38,647 nucleotides of DNA from Candidatus Helarchaeota archaeon (GCA_016840125.1 JAEOSY010000312.1:1-38647); one strand, 5' to 3'. Shown: positions 7,920-17,329, numbered from the stretch's first letter. Notes: a model not told the origin generated them from the letters alone. Numbers and translations: made by a program.

Positions 7920-8714
7920 ATGAATCGTATTGCCTTATTACGGTTAGATTACTTATTCTCGGTTATAATCCCGTGTTTATTAGTGATATATATTTATAAT
8001 TTGGATATAACAAATTATTTAAAGATCATTTTCGGCTGGGCGTTCCTTGGAATAACAGGAAACGTGCTGAACGATGCAATTGATAAAGATAGAGAAATAG
8101 GTTATACAACCAAAGAATTGGGGACAATAGGTATCGTTGCGTTTATAATTGGAATTACGCTTTTGATTGAAATTTTCCTCAAGGATCCACTTACCTTGGT
8201 GTTTGCATCAGCCTCCATACTGCTTGTAATCGCCTATTGCGTAAAATTAAAGCAATTCGCGATAATCAATAAGTTCGTATTAGTATTTTCACACGTGGTC
8301 TTTCCTTACTTGATTGTAAGGGTTCAAGCGATGCGACTCGGGGAAATAAGTACTCCTATTTCAATAGGCGAAATATTGATACTAGCGACCTTCCTTGCCT
8401 TTTCGTTTAGCGGTCAGGTCATTCATGAAGCAATTGACAAGGAAGCAATTGAAAGCTTTTCTCAGCGGACAATTCAATTAATTGTACAAATTTCTTCATT
8501 ATTAACAATAATACTTGGAATTTTTGCAATTATCTTTTTAAACGATTATATCTTTATTCCTTTTGTGATTATTCCCATTGGACCAATGTATATTTACCGT
8601 AAACCGAGACCACCTGGACCACATGTGAAAGATGTTGGGATAATCATTGGAAATATGGTAATGGTTTTTATTCTTGTTCTAATTTTAGCACCAATTCCAA
8701 TATGGTCTATTTAG
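7920..8714 (+). CDS. UbiA-family prenyltransferase
   Basis: A 264-aa integral membrane protein with about eight to nine hydrophobic helices. UbiA enzymes move an isoprenoid chain onto an acceptor using two Asp-rich motifs that hold Mg-diphosphate. The first is visible as N51-D52-x-x-D55-K-D57-R-E59, with Glu where the last Asp is usual. A second motif, HEAIDKEAIE followed by QRTI, lies near residues 170-187. In archaea one UbiA member is digeranylgeranylglyceryl phosphate synthase, which adds the second chain of archaeal lipids. That role is possible given the other lipid genes in the window, but menaquinone- or heme-type UbiA proteins cannot be excluded. GGAG lies about ten bases before the ATG. 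Confidence 0.75.
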   Translation: MNRIALLRLDYLFSVIIPCLLVIYIYNLDITNYLKIIFGWAFLGITGNVLNDAIDKDREIGYTTKELGTIGIVAFIIGITLLIEIFLKDPLTLVFASASILLVIAYCVKLKQFAIINKFVLVFSHVVFPYLIVRVQAMRLGEISTPISIGEILILATFLAFSFSGQVIHEAIDKEAIESFSQRTIQLIVQISSLLTIILGIFAIIFLNDYIFIPFVIIPIGPMYIYRKPRPPGPHVKDVGIIIGNMVMVFILVLILAPIPIWSI

Positions 8715-8824
8715 GTGAAATTATACAAATTTCGGGAATTTCGAAAGATCCGAACATTTGTAGAAATATCGGAAATCCTTTTATTAAGGGATGTGAATAC
8801 ATTTTATCCCTCACGAAAACCCTC

Positions 8825-8837
8825 TTACAATTTGTAA
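8825..8837. promoter_or_regulatory. 13-bp palindrome upstream of the GH57 gene, possible operator
   Basis: TTACAATTTGTAA is a perfect 6+1+6 inverted repeat lying 20 bases before the ATG of the GH57 gene, just upstream of its GAGGAT ribosome-binding site. An AT-rich TATA-like element (CATTTTAT, about 8810-8817) lies just before it, so a bound repressor would block the predicted transcription start. This is suggestive only, because short palindromes are common in AT-rich DNA. Confidence 0.3.
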
Positions 8838-8857
8838 ATCACTTTTGAGAGGATAAA

Positions 8858-10954
8858 ATGGAACGTCCCACGGCTCCTGTTCAAAAGACGATTAACTTTC
8901 CACTAGTTTTTCATTTTCACCAACCCGTAGGGAATTTCGGACATATAATAGAGGTAGCTTACAGGCGTTCCTATTTACCACTGATTCAAACGCTCGATAA
9001 TTATCCAAAAGTAAAAGCCGGGTTACACTTTACAGGCTATTTATTGGAATGGTTAGCGGAGAATCATTCAGATTTTATAGATATAATTAAAGGAATGTGT
9101 GACCGCAAGCAAGTTGAGATACTCGGTGGTGCATACTACGAACCGATTATCGCCATGATTGCAGATGAGGATAAGCTGGGGCAAATAAATAAGCTAAAAG
9201 ATTATGTGAAGGAAGAGTTCAATGTAGATATCCAAGGGTTTTGGCTGGCAGAAAGGGTATGGGAACCTCACCTCCCTACAATACTACAGGAGGCCAATAT
9301 TAAATATATTCTCATAGATGATAATCATTTAAGAATGAACGGGCTATCGGAGGAAGAAACTTTCTATACTTATCTGACAGAAGAGCAAGGGGCTGAGACG
9401 ATTGTTGTACCCATCAATGAACATCTTCGCTACGTGACCCCTTGGAAGCCGATAAAAGAAACGTTGCATTATTTAACTGCGAATGCTTCATTTGAAGCTG
9501 AACGGTTGATTTGCCTCATAGATGACGCTGAGAAATTTGGTCTCTGGCGAAAGCGGGCCAATACGCATGAAATTTGCTATGTAACTGGTTTCGATGGGAC
9601 ACCTTGGATGGATAAATTATTTTCAATGATAGAGCGAAATGCGTGGATTAAAAGCCTGACGCTTTCTGAATATTTTGGAAAATATAAGCCGCGCGGGCTT
9701 ATTTACATGCCTACGACATCCTATGATAAAATGGCGAGGTGGGTGCTCCCAACACCAGAGAGAAAGGGGCTAAAAGGTTTATTGCAACTTGCGAAAGATA
9801 AAAAAATAGAACATTGGCAAACTATTTTAAAATATGTAAAGGGAACCGGGTTTTGGCGCCAATTTCTCATTAAATATCATGAAGCTAATAATATGCACAA
9901 AAAGATGATGTATGTTCGAGATAAATTGAGGTGGGTAGAGGGAGAGTGGGGACGTGATGAGAGAACAATAAAAGTATTAAAGGAAATTTATAAAGCACAA
10001 GTTAACGATCCCTACTGGCATGGGCAATTCGGCGGTGTTTATTTCGCCTTCATGAGGCATAATATCTATAGCTATCTGATAGAAGCAGAAAAAATGATTG
10101 AAAAAATTTCTGAGCAGATTACTAAAATCACTCCAGTAATTCTTCCATTAGATATTGACAAAGATGGGCGCGAGGAGATTTTACTGGAGACCTCATTAAT
10201 CACAATGTACTTCCATCCATTTCGAGGTGGATCCATCTTTGAAATAGACCATAAAAACAAAAATATAAATATTCTAAATGCATTCCAACGTCGTAAGGAG
10301 GCTTATTACTCTGATGATCTGGAGTATGTGGTAGATAGGTGGAGGCGATATGCCTTTTATGATCATTTCATTGATAAGGGGGTAAGCCTTGAGGATATAA
10401 AGAACGATTCATATAAAGAACATGGTAACTTCTTGGCGATCCATTATCAGGCTGAGACCAATCAAACAGATACATTTTTAACTGTGAGATTAAGCGCGGA
10501 AGGGGAGGTATCGGTAGGTGATAAATCGTACCCATTGAAAGTTAGTAAGTTTTTTGAGGTTTTTGAGAATAAGGATGGAATAAGATTAAGTTATACTATT
10601 GAGAATATTGGAGAAGAGCCAGTTAATGTAAATCATCTCACTGAAATTCCACTCTATCTCACCGGTGATACTGATTCAATTCAGTTTAAATGTGACAAAG
10701 CAGAATCAGCTATATTAGAGGATGAAGCTCTTTCTGGGAAAAATATTCAAATCTATGCTAAGCAAAATAATGCAAGTGTAAAAATACGGCTGGATACGTC
10801 CCGTGATATTTATAAATATAATTTATTAACTTACGCCACTACCAATGGGGGCTATGATACTCTCTACCAAGGAACAGTATTCGCCTTCAAAACACCGATC
10901 TTTCTAGAACCAGGCGAACTGATCAATTGGAAAATGACTATAACCTTAGGATAG
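8858..10954 (+). CDS. GH57 4-alpha-glucanotransferase / alpha-amylase
   Basis: A 698-aa cytoplasmic enzyme (no signal peptide) of glycoside hydrolase family 57. Visible motifs are HFHQP near residue 20, GGAYYEP near 90, FWLAERVW with the presumed nucleophile Glu132, and IDDAEKFGLW with the presumed acid/base Asp at 222/223. The last is the EKFG-W form seen in 4-alpha-glucanotransferases of the Thermococcus litoralis type. Middle (YKPRGLIYMPTTSY) and C-terminal beta-rich regions match the usual extra domains of this subfamily, and the length is normal. It would remodel or degrade glycogen-like glucans. It has its own GAGGAT ribosome-binding site and is followed after 19 bases by a flavoprotein gene. 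Confidence 0.88.
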   Translation: MERPTAPVQKTINFPLVFHFHQPVGNFGHIIEVAYRRSYLPLIQTLDNYPKVKAGLHFTGYLLEWLAENHSDFIDIIKGMCDRKQVEILGGAYYEPIIAMIADEDKLGQINKLKDYVKEEFNVDIQGFWLAERVWEPHLPTILQEANIKYILIDDNHLRMNGLSEEETFYTYLTEEQGAETIVVPINEHLRYVTPWKPIKETLHYLTANASFEAERLICLIDDAEKFGLWRKRANTHEICYVTGFDGTPWMDKLFSMIERNAWIKSLTLSEYFGKYKPRGLIYMPTTSYDKMARWVLPTPERKGLKGLLQLAKDKKIEHWQTILKYVKGTGFWRQFLIKYHEANNMHKKMMYVRDKLRWVEGEWGRDERTIKVLKEIYKAQVNDPYWHGQFGGVYFAFMRHNIYSYLIEAEKMIEKISEQITKITPVILPLDIDKDGREEILLETSLITMYFHPFRGGSIFEIDHKNKNINILNAFQRRKEAYYSDDLEYVVDRWRRYAFYDHFIDKGVSLEDIKNDSYKEHGNFLAIHYQAETNQTDTFLTVRLSAEGEVSVGDKSYPLKVSKFFEVFENKDGIRLSYTIENIGEEPVNVNHLTEIPLYLTGDTDSIQFKCDKAESAILEDEALSGKNIQIYAKQNNASVKIRLDTSRDIYKYNLLTYATTNGGYDTLYQGTVFAFKTPIFLEPGELINWKMTITLG

Positions 10955-10973
10955 CATGTAGAGCACGAATATC

Positions 10974-11507
10974 ATGAAAATTTTGGCTCTGATGGGTAGC
11001 CCGAGAAAGGGAAGCAATACCGATATCATTCTAGATCAAGTTTTAAAGGGAGCAAAACAAAAGGGGCATAAAACTGATAAAATTTATCTCTATGATCATG
11101 ATATATCTCCTTGCATCGATTGCCGGCAATGCAAAAGAGGCAGGTATATTTGTGTTTTAGAAGATGATATGAAAGAACTTTATAAACGAATTGAAAACGC
11201 GGATTTATTGATTTTTGGTACTCCCATTTATTGGTATGGGCCGACTGCGAAAATGAAGTTATTGATTGATAGACTACGACCATTTATTGCTAACGGTAAA
11301 TTAAAAGGGAAAAAAGGGGTGGTTGTTGCGCCATCCGAAGAAGGAGCAAAAGCCTGTGGCCCTTTAGTGAAAATGTTTCAAATGAGCTTCGAATATTTAG
11401 GAATGCAATTCATCGGGAAACTTTTACCGAAGGCTTATGAGAGAGGAGAGATTAGCCAAAATAAGAAAGAATTAAATAAAGCCTTCAATTTGGGGACTGC
11501 TTTATAA
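10974..11507 (+). CDS. Iron-sulfur flavoprotein (NADPH-dependent FMN reductase family)
   Basis: A 177-aa flavodoxin-like protein. The N-terminal GSPRKGSNT is the FMN-phosphate loop, and PIYWYGPTAKMK matches the family's second FMN-binding stretch. Between them is C-x-x-C-x-x-C-x6-C (CIDCRQCKRGRYIC), the compact cysteine motif of Isf-type proteins that bind a [4Fe-4S] cluster. It probably transfers electrons in the cytoplasm; the partner is unknown. It lies 19 bases after the GH57 gene, so co-transcription is likely, although the functional link is unclear. The start lacks a strong Shine-Dalgarno motif. Confidence 0.85.
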   Translation: MKILALMGSPRKGSNTDIILDQVLKGAKQKGHKTDKIYLYDHDISPCIDCRQCKRGRYICVLEDDMKELYKRIENADLLIFGTPIYWYGPTAKMKLLIDRLRPFIANGKLKGKKGVVVAPSEEGAKACGPLVKMFQMSFEYLGMQFIGKLLPKAYERGEISQNKKELNKAFNLGTAL

Positions 11508-11565
11508 ATTATAGAATAACTTTATTTCAAAATGAAACATATAAAATCGAAAGAACAAAAGAAAA

Positions 11566-12984
11566 TCAATTAATTCTTTTTTCTTTTTTTTCTCGTTCTA
11601 TAAATTTTCTATATTCCCACATATAGTTAAGGACTTTTGCGATTTTGACACCATACGCATAGGTTGGAATGCCGCTCTCTTCTATTTCACCACAGATCTC
11701 CGGCATGATATGCCCCATCGTTGCAAAAAATACGGATTTTACGCATGCATTCGCTTTTTCTATTATGGGAGTTGGATCATAGCGAAAATCCCTAATTCGA
11801 AAGAGCAAAGCAATAATTATATCAACTTGGGGATCGCCATTGAGAATTGAGATAACCTCGGAATAAATTGTACTGAGTCCATGCTGGACACCTGCTGGCC
11901 AAATATCAACGGGATTCAGGATTTTCCCTTGCTCTGGAATATATTTTTTCAAAGCTAACAAAGTATGATCTGAGAATTTTGCAAGCTGGAGCCCATTTTT
12001 CATAAGCGAATCAATTGTGATGACTGCAGTCCCACCACTCCCGGAGATTATAGCAACTCTATCTCCTTTAGGGGGAGCCATGAAGTTAAATCCTTTTATA
12101 ACATCCACAAATTCTTCGAAATTTTCAACCAGCACCGCTCCTGCTTTTTTTACCATGCTTCTGAAGATTTTTGTATCTCCGACTAAGCTTCCAGTATGGG
12201 ATTCAACCACCCGCTTAGTTTCAGGCATGACCCCGCCCTTTACGATTATCACAGGTTTTTTAGCAGTGACTTTTGAAAGAACGCTCGAAAACCGCTGCCC
12301 ATCATCTAGCCCTTCAATATGCATTGCAATGATTTCGGTTTTTTCGTCATTCATCAGAAATTCCAAGACATCTGCATGGTTCAAATCAATCATATTTCCG
12401 AGGTCAATTACTTTACTTATACCTACATTTTCGGAGAGGTTGATGTACTTAAGAAACGCCCCCGCGAGAACACCAGTTTGTGAGGAAATGGCAACTTTGC
12501 CCGGTTTTAAATCGCTCACATCAAGAAAACAAGTACTGAAATTATTGTACACATCATGAAATCCCATGGTATTAGGACCAATAGCACGGATTTCGTATCG
12601 CCTCAGTTTGTTTTTCAAGTCTTCCTGAAGCTTTGCGCCATCAGGGCCCGTTTCCCGAAAGCCCTCCGCTACAATTACAATGTATTTTATACCTTTCGCA
12701 CCACAATCATCCACAATATCAAGAATTAATTTCGGAGAAAGAATTATAACTGCAAGTGAGATGTCTTCCGATACATCTTTTACGGTCGGATATACTTTTT
12801 TATCCAATAATGTGGAGATGTGGGGATTAATTGGATAAACTGTTTTACCCTGTTTGATTAGATTTCGCACAATTCTAAATCCTAATTTATTTGGATTATC
12901 AGAAGCACCAATCACCGCAATCGATTGGGAATCAAATATCGTCTTGAAGGGTGATATATTACTACTGTCTTCATCGGAAACCAT
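11566..12984 (-). CDS. ADP-forming acyl-CoA synthetase alpha subunit
   Basis: A 472-aa protein matching the alpha chain of ADP-forming acetyl/acyl-CoA synthetase. An N-terminal CoA-binding Rossmann domain (SIAVIGASDNPNKLG, then VYPINPH) is followed by two succinyl-CoA-ligase-like domains. IGPNTMG and SQTGVLAG are family motifs, and the phospho-histidine is expected at His263 in ESHTGSL. The family makes ATP from acyl-CoA, ADP and phosphate, a typical archaeal energy-conserving step. The beta (ATP-grasp) subunit is not in this window, so it must be encoded elsewhere. I chose the ATG at 12984, with GTGAT upstream; an in-frame TTG at 12999 is less likely. Confidence 0.88.
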   Translation of the reverse strand: MVSDEDSSNISPFKTIFDSQSIAVIGASDNPNKLGFRIVRNLIKQGKTVYPINPHISTLLDKKVYPTVKDVSEDISLAVIILSPKLILDIVDDCGAKGIKYIVIVAEGFRETGPDGAKLQEDLKNKLRRYEIRAIGPNTMGFHDVYNNFSTCFLDVSDLKPGKVAISSQTGVLAGAFLKYINLSENVGISKVIDLGNMIDLNHADVLEFLMNDEKTEIIAMHIEGLDDGQRFSSVLSKVTAKKPVIIVKGGVMPETKRVVESHTGSLVGDTKIFRSMVKKAGAVLVENFEEFVDVIKGFNFMAPPKGDRVAIISGSGGTAVITIDSLMKNGLQLAKFSDHTLLALKKYIPEQGKILNPVDIWPAGVQHGLSTIYSEVISILNGDPQVDIIIALLFRIRDFRYDPTPIIEKANACVKSVFFATMGHIMPEICGEIEESGIPTYAYGVKIAKVLNYMWEYRKFIEREKKEKRIN

Positions 12985-13088
12985 TGTAATCACACACAAA
13001 CAGTAAGTGAAGAAGTACGAATAACATTTTTATTTATCGTTATGAATTTCATGGTTACAAATAGCTATTAAAAATTGGAAGTTGCTAA
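12985..13088. promoter_or_regulatory. Divergent promoter region
   Basis: About 100 bases separate the acyl-CoA synthetase gene (minus) and the second eight-repeat gene (plus). TTTTTATTTA (about 13029-13038) is TATA-like on the plus strand and reads TAAATAAAAA on the minus strand, so it might serve either direction. No clear operator is visible. Confidence 0.3.
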
Positions 13089-14594
13089 ATGGAACACAAA
13101 AATAAACTGTTCGCTTTTCTATTTCTTACCGTTATTCTACTATTACCGGCAATACCAATGGCATCAGCGGCGTGGGCAACAAATGGGAACCCGGTTTGCA
13201 CGGACCCCAGTAATTCAGTATCGCCTAAAGCTTGCGATGCATTAAACGGGAATGTTATCACTGCATGGCAAGATATGCGAAACGATGTAGGCGATATTTA
13301 TGCACAAAAAATCAACAGCACTGGCCATGTTCAATGGACAACAAATGGAGTGCCAGTTAGCGTTGAGACTAGTTACCAAACAGGTACAAGAGTATGTAGT
13401 GATGGCACAGGTGGAGCTTTTATTGTTTGGTATGATGCGCGCAATGGAGGCGTTAGTTTTTATGATATTTACGCACAACGAGTCAATGAAACGGGAGATC
13501 CGCAATGGACTTCAAACGGAATTCCGATTTGCACTGCAGATGACCAACAAGTGTATCCCGAAATGGTTGCGAGTGATAGCGGAAGCGCCATCATAATATG
13601 GCAAGATGAACGAGTTAGTTCTTCTGGCGATATTTATGCCCAGAAGGTCAATGCGACTGGTGGTCTCGAATGGGGCGCCAATGGTACGGCAATTTGCACT
13701 ACGACAGAGCAACAAGGTACACCCGAATTATGTAGTGATGGCGCAGGTGGAGCGATCATAGTCTGGGTAGATGCGAGAGGACCAGGCGTTTTTGATATCT
13801 ATGGCCAACATATCAATTCAGCTGGAGTACCGCAATGGACTACCAATGGGATTCCTATAGTGAATGCAAGCCAAAAAGAATGGATACCTAAAATCTGTAG
13901 TGACGGTGCTGGAGGGGCTGTTGTCGCCTGGTGGGATGAAAGAGAACGAATCAGCACAGAATTCCACGATATCTATGCACAAAGAGTTACTGCGGCAGGG
14001 CAACTACTCTGGGGCGCAAATGGAACTGTGATCGCAAATGGTACATCATTATATCAACCAGAACATAATCTGATCCCTGATGGAACTGGTGGTGCGATTA
14101 TCGTCTGGGAATTTAACGTAGGAATGTGGGATGTCTATGGACAAAGAATAAACGGCGCTGGTACAAAGTTATGGGGAGCTAATGGAAAAGTTATCTCAGG
14201 GAATAGCAACCATTTCGAACTTGACCCTCGCTTATGTAGCGATGGGGCAGGCGGCGCTATTGTCGCTTGGGAAGATGCCAGACATGGCTCAAAAGATATC
14301 TATGCGCAACGAATTGATTCGAATGGAAATCCGTTATGGTGTGCAACCGGAGTCGCATTAACAACCGCTACAGGTTGGGAAGATGAAATCCAATTAGTTA
14401 ATGTATCTACTGGTAACGCTATTGCCGTCTGGGTTGATCAGCGTAATAGTTCAGTAGATATCTATGCCGACTACGTTACAGCTTGGCAATGTCCTGAAGA
14501 TAATCCAATACCAGGGTTTGCATTACTCTACATGTGCTTGGGGATTCTAATTCTTGGAGTCATCTATCGAGAAAAGTTGAAAATTAAAAAATAA
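13089..14594 (+). CDS. Secreted eight-repeat (propeller-like) surface protein, second copy
   Basis: A 501-aa exported protein with an N-terminal signal-like helix (about 9-28) ending near ASA. It has eight units of about 52-57 residues with the core CSDG-x-GGA-x-IVW-x-D-x-R...DIYAQ-x-x-N-x-x-G-x-x-x-W-x-x-NG. The units are more regular than in the paralogue at 4413-5882; unit 6 (IVWEFNVGM) has lost the D-x-R. A propeller-like fold is inferred from repeat number and size. The end is IPGF (about residue 473), a hydrophobic helix and YREKLKIKK, the same anchor type. Ligand unknown. Confidence 0.8.
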   Translation: MEHKNKLFAFLFLTVILLLPAIPMASAAWATNGNPVCTDPSNSVSPKACDALNGNVITAWQDMRNDVGDIYAQKINSTGHVQWTTNGVPVSVETSYQTGTRVCSDGTGGAFIVWYDARNGGVSFYDIYAQRVNETGDPQWTSNGIPICTADDQQVYPEMVASDSGSAIIIWQDERVSSSGDIYAQKVNATGGLEWGANGTAICTTTEQQGTPELCSDGAGGAIIVWVDARGPGVFDIYGQHINSAGVPQWTTNGIPIVNASQKEWIPKICSDGAGGAVVAWWDERERISTEFHDIYAQRVTAAGQLLWGANGTVIANGTSLYQPEHNLIPDGTGGAIIVWEFNVGMWDVYGQRINGAGTKLWGANGKVISGNSNHFELDPRLCSDGAGGAIVAWEDARHGSKDIYAQRIDSNGNPLWCATGVALTTATGWEDEIQLVNVSTGNAIAVWVDQRNSSVDIYADYVTAWQCPEDNPIPGFALLYMCLGILILGVIYREKLKIKK

Positions 14595-14601
14595 TCTCCT
14601 C

Positions 14602-14610
14602 TTTTTTTTT
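14602..14610 (+). terminator. Poly-T terminator
   Basis: Nine T lie eight bases after the stop of the second eight-repeat gene, on the coding strand. Confidence 0.45.
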
Positions 14611-14675
14611 AGCAATATTGTATTGAGATATCAATCAAATCCACGCATTATAAAAAGAGAGTGGTTTCGAATAAT

Positions 14676-16394
14676 CTACTTTTTATTTGCCCAAAGAGAG
14701 GGGTCGACCTCTTTAAATAGTGAGTCTTCGCGTTCAAGTTGCCCAAGGTAAGTCCACTCTCCTTCATCGATCCGTTCCTTATTTCCATATGTAGTTGCCA
14801 TCTCAGCCAATCGGTTAAATCGGTTATAATGTTCCGCTACACGATTCTCGGCATAATCTCGTGCGGACCACGTACTGATAAGGAATTGCCAATCACTTGA
14901 TTCAAGAAGTAACAGCTCACGGGCGGTTTGAGCTAGGATTTTTTGGAGATTTTCATCAGTGGTTCTTGCAAATTTGTTCGCAAGCTCTATCATTTTATCT
15001 TCGCATTCGTAGATCTTCTCCCAAGTCCAAGCAGTCCAGGAGTTCATCCAAATCCAATGTCCCTTACCCTCACCCCAGGAACCTTCGGGAATTCGGACTA
15101 CCTCTAGTGGGGGAAACGAATTGAGATACGTTCCACACGTGGTTAATTCGATCTCTGGGTCCAATTCACACCATTTCAACACGCGGTAGAGAAATTGAGG
15201 GCCCTCAAAAAACCAATGTCCAAAGAGTTCCGTGTCATATGGGGCAACAACAATGCCAGGTGAGCCGAATTTATTGAGATGATCCCTGAGTAAATCTTTA
15301 ATCAGGTTTTTATAATGGGCTGCATTATCGTTAAGCCTCGCATCAATTTTATCGGGCTCGTATTCCCACTTGTCACCGAGTGAGGATTTCGCACTGGTAA
15401 TACGCCAATAGCGGTGCCCACCGGGATAATGTTTCTTATGAAACTCTAGGTACCAGCCATCACCAGGATATCCATGTTCGGCACTCCAAAGTTGGATCGA
15501 TGTTCGGGGGTCTCTAGTAAAGATAGCAACAGGTTCGTGTTCTGGTTTTTGGCTGACATAGTAAATACTATGGGGTGATTTCTCCGTTTGGATCGGGTCG
15601 GGTATGTATTGCTTTTTGAAGGTTTCCCAGAGCATTTGTAATGCTTTAAAGCGTGCAGCATACACACCTACAGCTTCGCCCCCTAGAAGTAAGTGAGTAT
15701 CAATAACAAAATATTTTACGCCATTTTTACTAAGAATTTCCTCCACGCCTTTCCGCGGGTATGGATCCTGTTCAGGACCTACTGGGGGTTTCCACTTGTA
15801 TTCAGGGCGATATGCACATTCAGGCAACCAGAACCCTTGCGGATCACGCCCATAATGTTTCTTATAGATTTGGACGCCAGTCGCAACTTGAGCTTGCACG
15901 CTGTTATCAGTTTTCAGTAAAGGTAAATAACCATGTGTAGCGGCACAGGTGATGATTTCGATGATTCCTTGATCCTGCAATGTCTTAAATGCAAGAATAA
16001 TATCCTTTTTGTACTTTTCAACAAAGCTACTTTTGATGTTCGTATAGAAATTCTCCCACATGTGTGTCAGTTTCACAAGATGGGGGCGATTCCATTGAGT
16101 AAAGGTTTCACGGTCATTAAGGGCGGCATCTATCTTTTCCTGAAGGTAACCAAGAAATGCTTCAACGAAGGCAGGATCTCTTAGTTGCTCAATTAATACA
16201 GGAGTAATACCAATCGTTAGTCGTGGTTTTAAACCTTCTTCTATTAATGTATAAAAAGTATTTAACAGGGGAACGTAACTTTCTGCTGCACATTCGTTCA
16301 GCCAGTCCATTCCGTGAGGCCACATCCCATGATTAATGACATAAGGTAAATGTGAATGTAGCACAAAGGTAAAATGTCCCAGTATATCTGCCAT
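14676..16394 (-). CDS. GH57 1,4-alpha-glucan branching enzyme homologue
   Basis: A 572-aa cytoplasmic GH57 protein of the AmyC / Thermococcus branching-enzyme type. Motifs in order: HSHLPY (13-18), THGYLP (about 153), GFWLPECAYRP with the presumed nucleophile Glu192, APYDTELFGHWFFEGP with the presumed acid/base Asp387, and a WGEGKGHWIW...WTWEKIYECE stretch near 440-465. The length fits the family's core plus its helical C-terminal domain. It would transfer glucan chains to form alpha-1,6 branches in glycogen-like storage polymer. GAGG lies seven bases before the ATG. Together with the glucanotransferase at 8858-10954 it suggests glycogen metabolism, but the two genes are not in one operon. 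Confidence 0.9.
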   Translation of the reverse strand: MADILGHFTFVLHSHLPYVINHGMWPHGMDWLNECAAESYVPLLNTFYTLIEEGLKPRLTIGITPVLIEQLRDPAFVEAFLGYLQEKIDAALNDRETFTQWNRPHLVKLTHMWENFYTNIKSSFVEKYKKDIILAFKTLQDQGIIEIITCAATHGYLPLLKTDNSVQAQVATGVQIYKKHYGRDPQGFWLPECAYRPEYKWKPPVGPEQDPYPRKGVEEILSKNGVKYFVIDTHLLLGGEAVGVYAARFKALQMLWETFKKQYIPDPIQTEKSPHSIYYVSQKPEHEPVAIFTRDPRTSIQLWSAEHGYPGDGWYLEFHKKHYPGGHRYWRITSAKSSLGDKWEYEPDKIDARLNDNAAHYKNLIKDLLRDHLNKFGSPGIVVAPYDTELFGHWFFEGPQFLYRVLKWCELDPEIELTTCGTYLNSFPPLEVVRIPEGSWGEGKGHWIWMNSWTAWTWEKIYECEDKMIELANKFARTTDENLQKILAQTARELLLLESSDWQFLISTWSARDYAENRVAEHYNRFNRLAEMATTYGNKERIDEGEWTYLGQLEREDSLFKEVDPSLWANKK

Positions 16395-16567
16395 AGGTTT
16401 TCCTCTGTAATGAGATAATATTAGTACCTATGAAATGAGTGTTAAAAAGATTCGGGAATTATGAAAAAACGCCTCAATCTAAAAAAAACTCAAATTCACA
16501 TTTCTTTTTTTAAAAGAATTTTAATAAATACTCATGTTAGTGTTGATTCAAAAGATTGGGTGTTTTT
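16395..16567. promoter_or_regulatory. Divergent promoter region with TATA-like box
   Basis: This region lies between the branching-enzyme gene (minus) and the isochorismatase-like gene (plus). TTTTAATAAATA (about 16519-16530) is a good TATA-like element about 40 bases before the plus-strand ATG. A T/A-rich block precedes it. No clear regulator site is seen. Confidence 0.35.
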
Positions 16568-17314
16568 ATGGAGAAATTAGAGAAATATCTTCAATTTCGG
16601 CAGGACCAGATAGGGAAAATCGACCCGCAAAAGACCGCCTTACTTGTCATAGATATGCAAAAGTACCAGGTAGAGAAAGAATGGCCTTTGTATAAGGCGA
16701 TTGACGGACTTAATCCCGGTATCTTAGATTATTTTGTGGCGGAGGTAGAAAAGAAAGTGGTTCCAAATCTACAGAAATTTATTAAGTTCTGTCGAGATGT
16801 AAAAATCCCTGTTATCTACACTAAGTACTCATCATTTATGCCGGATGGTAGTGATTTGCCAGCACCCTTAAAAAGGGTAAACAAAATGACAAAAAATTTC
16901 CTTGGTGATGCTATTTTCCCATATATCTCAGAAGTAGCCTCGGAGATCATTGAAGCTTTAAAGCCAAATCTCCAAAGTGATTGGGTTCTCCAAAAAAATA
17001 CAAGTGGCACCTTTATCTCAACAAAACTAGATCATCTCCTGAGAAACATGGGGGTTGAAACGGTGCTCGTTACAGGTGTGGTTACCCATTTTTGTGTTGA
17101 ATCAACGGCACGTGAAGCTTCAGATTATGGTTTTGATGTCTTTATTATCGATGATTGCTGTGCCGGGTGGTCACCAGAACTTCATGAAAATTCATTAAAG
17201 ACTTTTGGCTTAATATTTGGATTTGTGCTCCCATTTGAAAAATTGATCAAAAAAATAAAGCGCACTATGAAGAGAGATAAGAAGAAGGTAAAGCCGACAC
17301 CGATTACCCAATAG
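16568..17314 (+). CDS. Isochorismatase-family cysteine hydrolase
   Basis: A 248-aa protein with the triad of the isochorismatase-like hydrolases: Asp29 (LLVIDMQ), Lys143 (LQKNTSGTF) and Cys176 (THFCVESTAR). The preceding VLVTGVVTH and following FIIDDCCAG are also typical. Relatives cleave isochorismate, nicotinamide, ureido compounds or N-carbamoyl groups, and the substrate cannot be read here. The C-terminus has a lysine-rich tail (KKIKRTMKRDKKKVKP) that may be membrane- or nucleic-acid-associated. ATG at 16568 is chosen because GGGTG lies five bases upstream; a TTG at 16556 is also in frame. The PAP2 gene follows after 15 bases. Confidence 0.85.
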   Translation: MEKLEKYLQFRQDQIGKIDPQKTALLVIDMQKYQVEKEWPLYKAIDGLNPGILDYFVAEVEKKVVPNLQKFIKFCRDVKIPVIYTKYSSFMPDGSDLPAPLKRVNKMTKNFLGDAIFPYISEVASEIIEALKPNLQSDWVLQKNTSGTFISTKLDHLLRNMGVETVLVTGVVTHFCVESTAREASDYGFDVFIIDDCCAGWSPELHENSLKTFGLIFGFVLPFEKLIKKIKRTMKRDKKKVKPTPITQ

Positions 17315-17329
17315 GAGATTGATATAAGT

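Noticed and set aside
12017..12559. A 180-aa plus-strand frame opposite the acyl-CoA synthetase gene
   Set aside because: A shadow of a clearly recognised gene; Ser/Thr/Pro-rich and without domain features.
16449..16458. TTCGGGAATT upstream of two GH57 genes (also near 8750), a possible shared control site
   Set aside because: The same or nearly the same string also occurs inside coding regions (for example near 15087 and 24280), so it is not specific to promoters.
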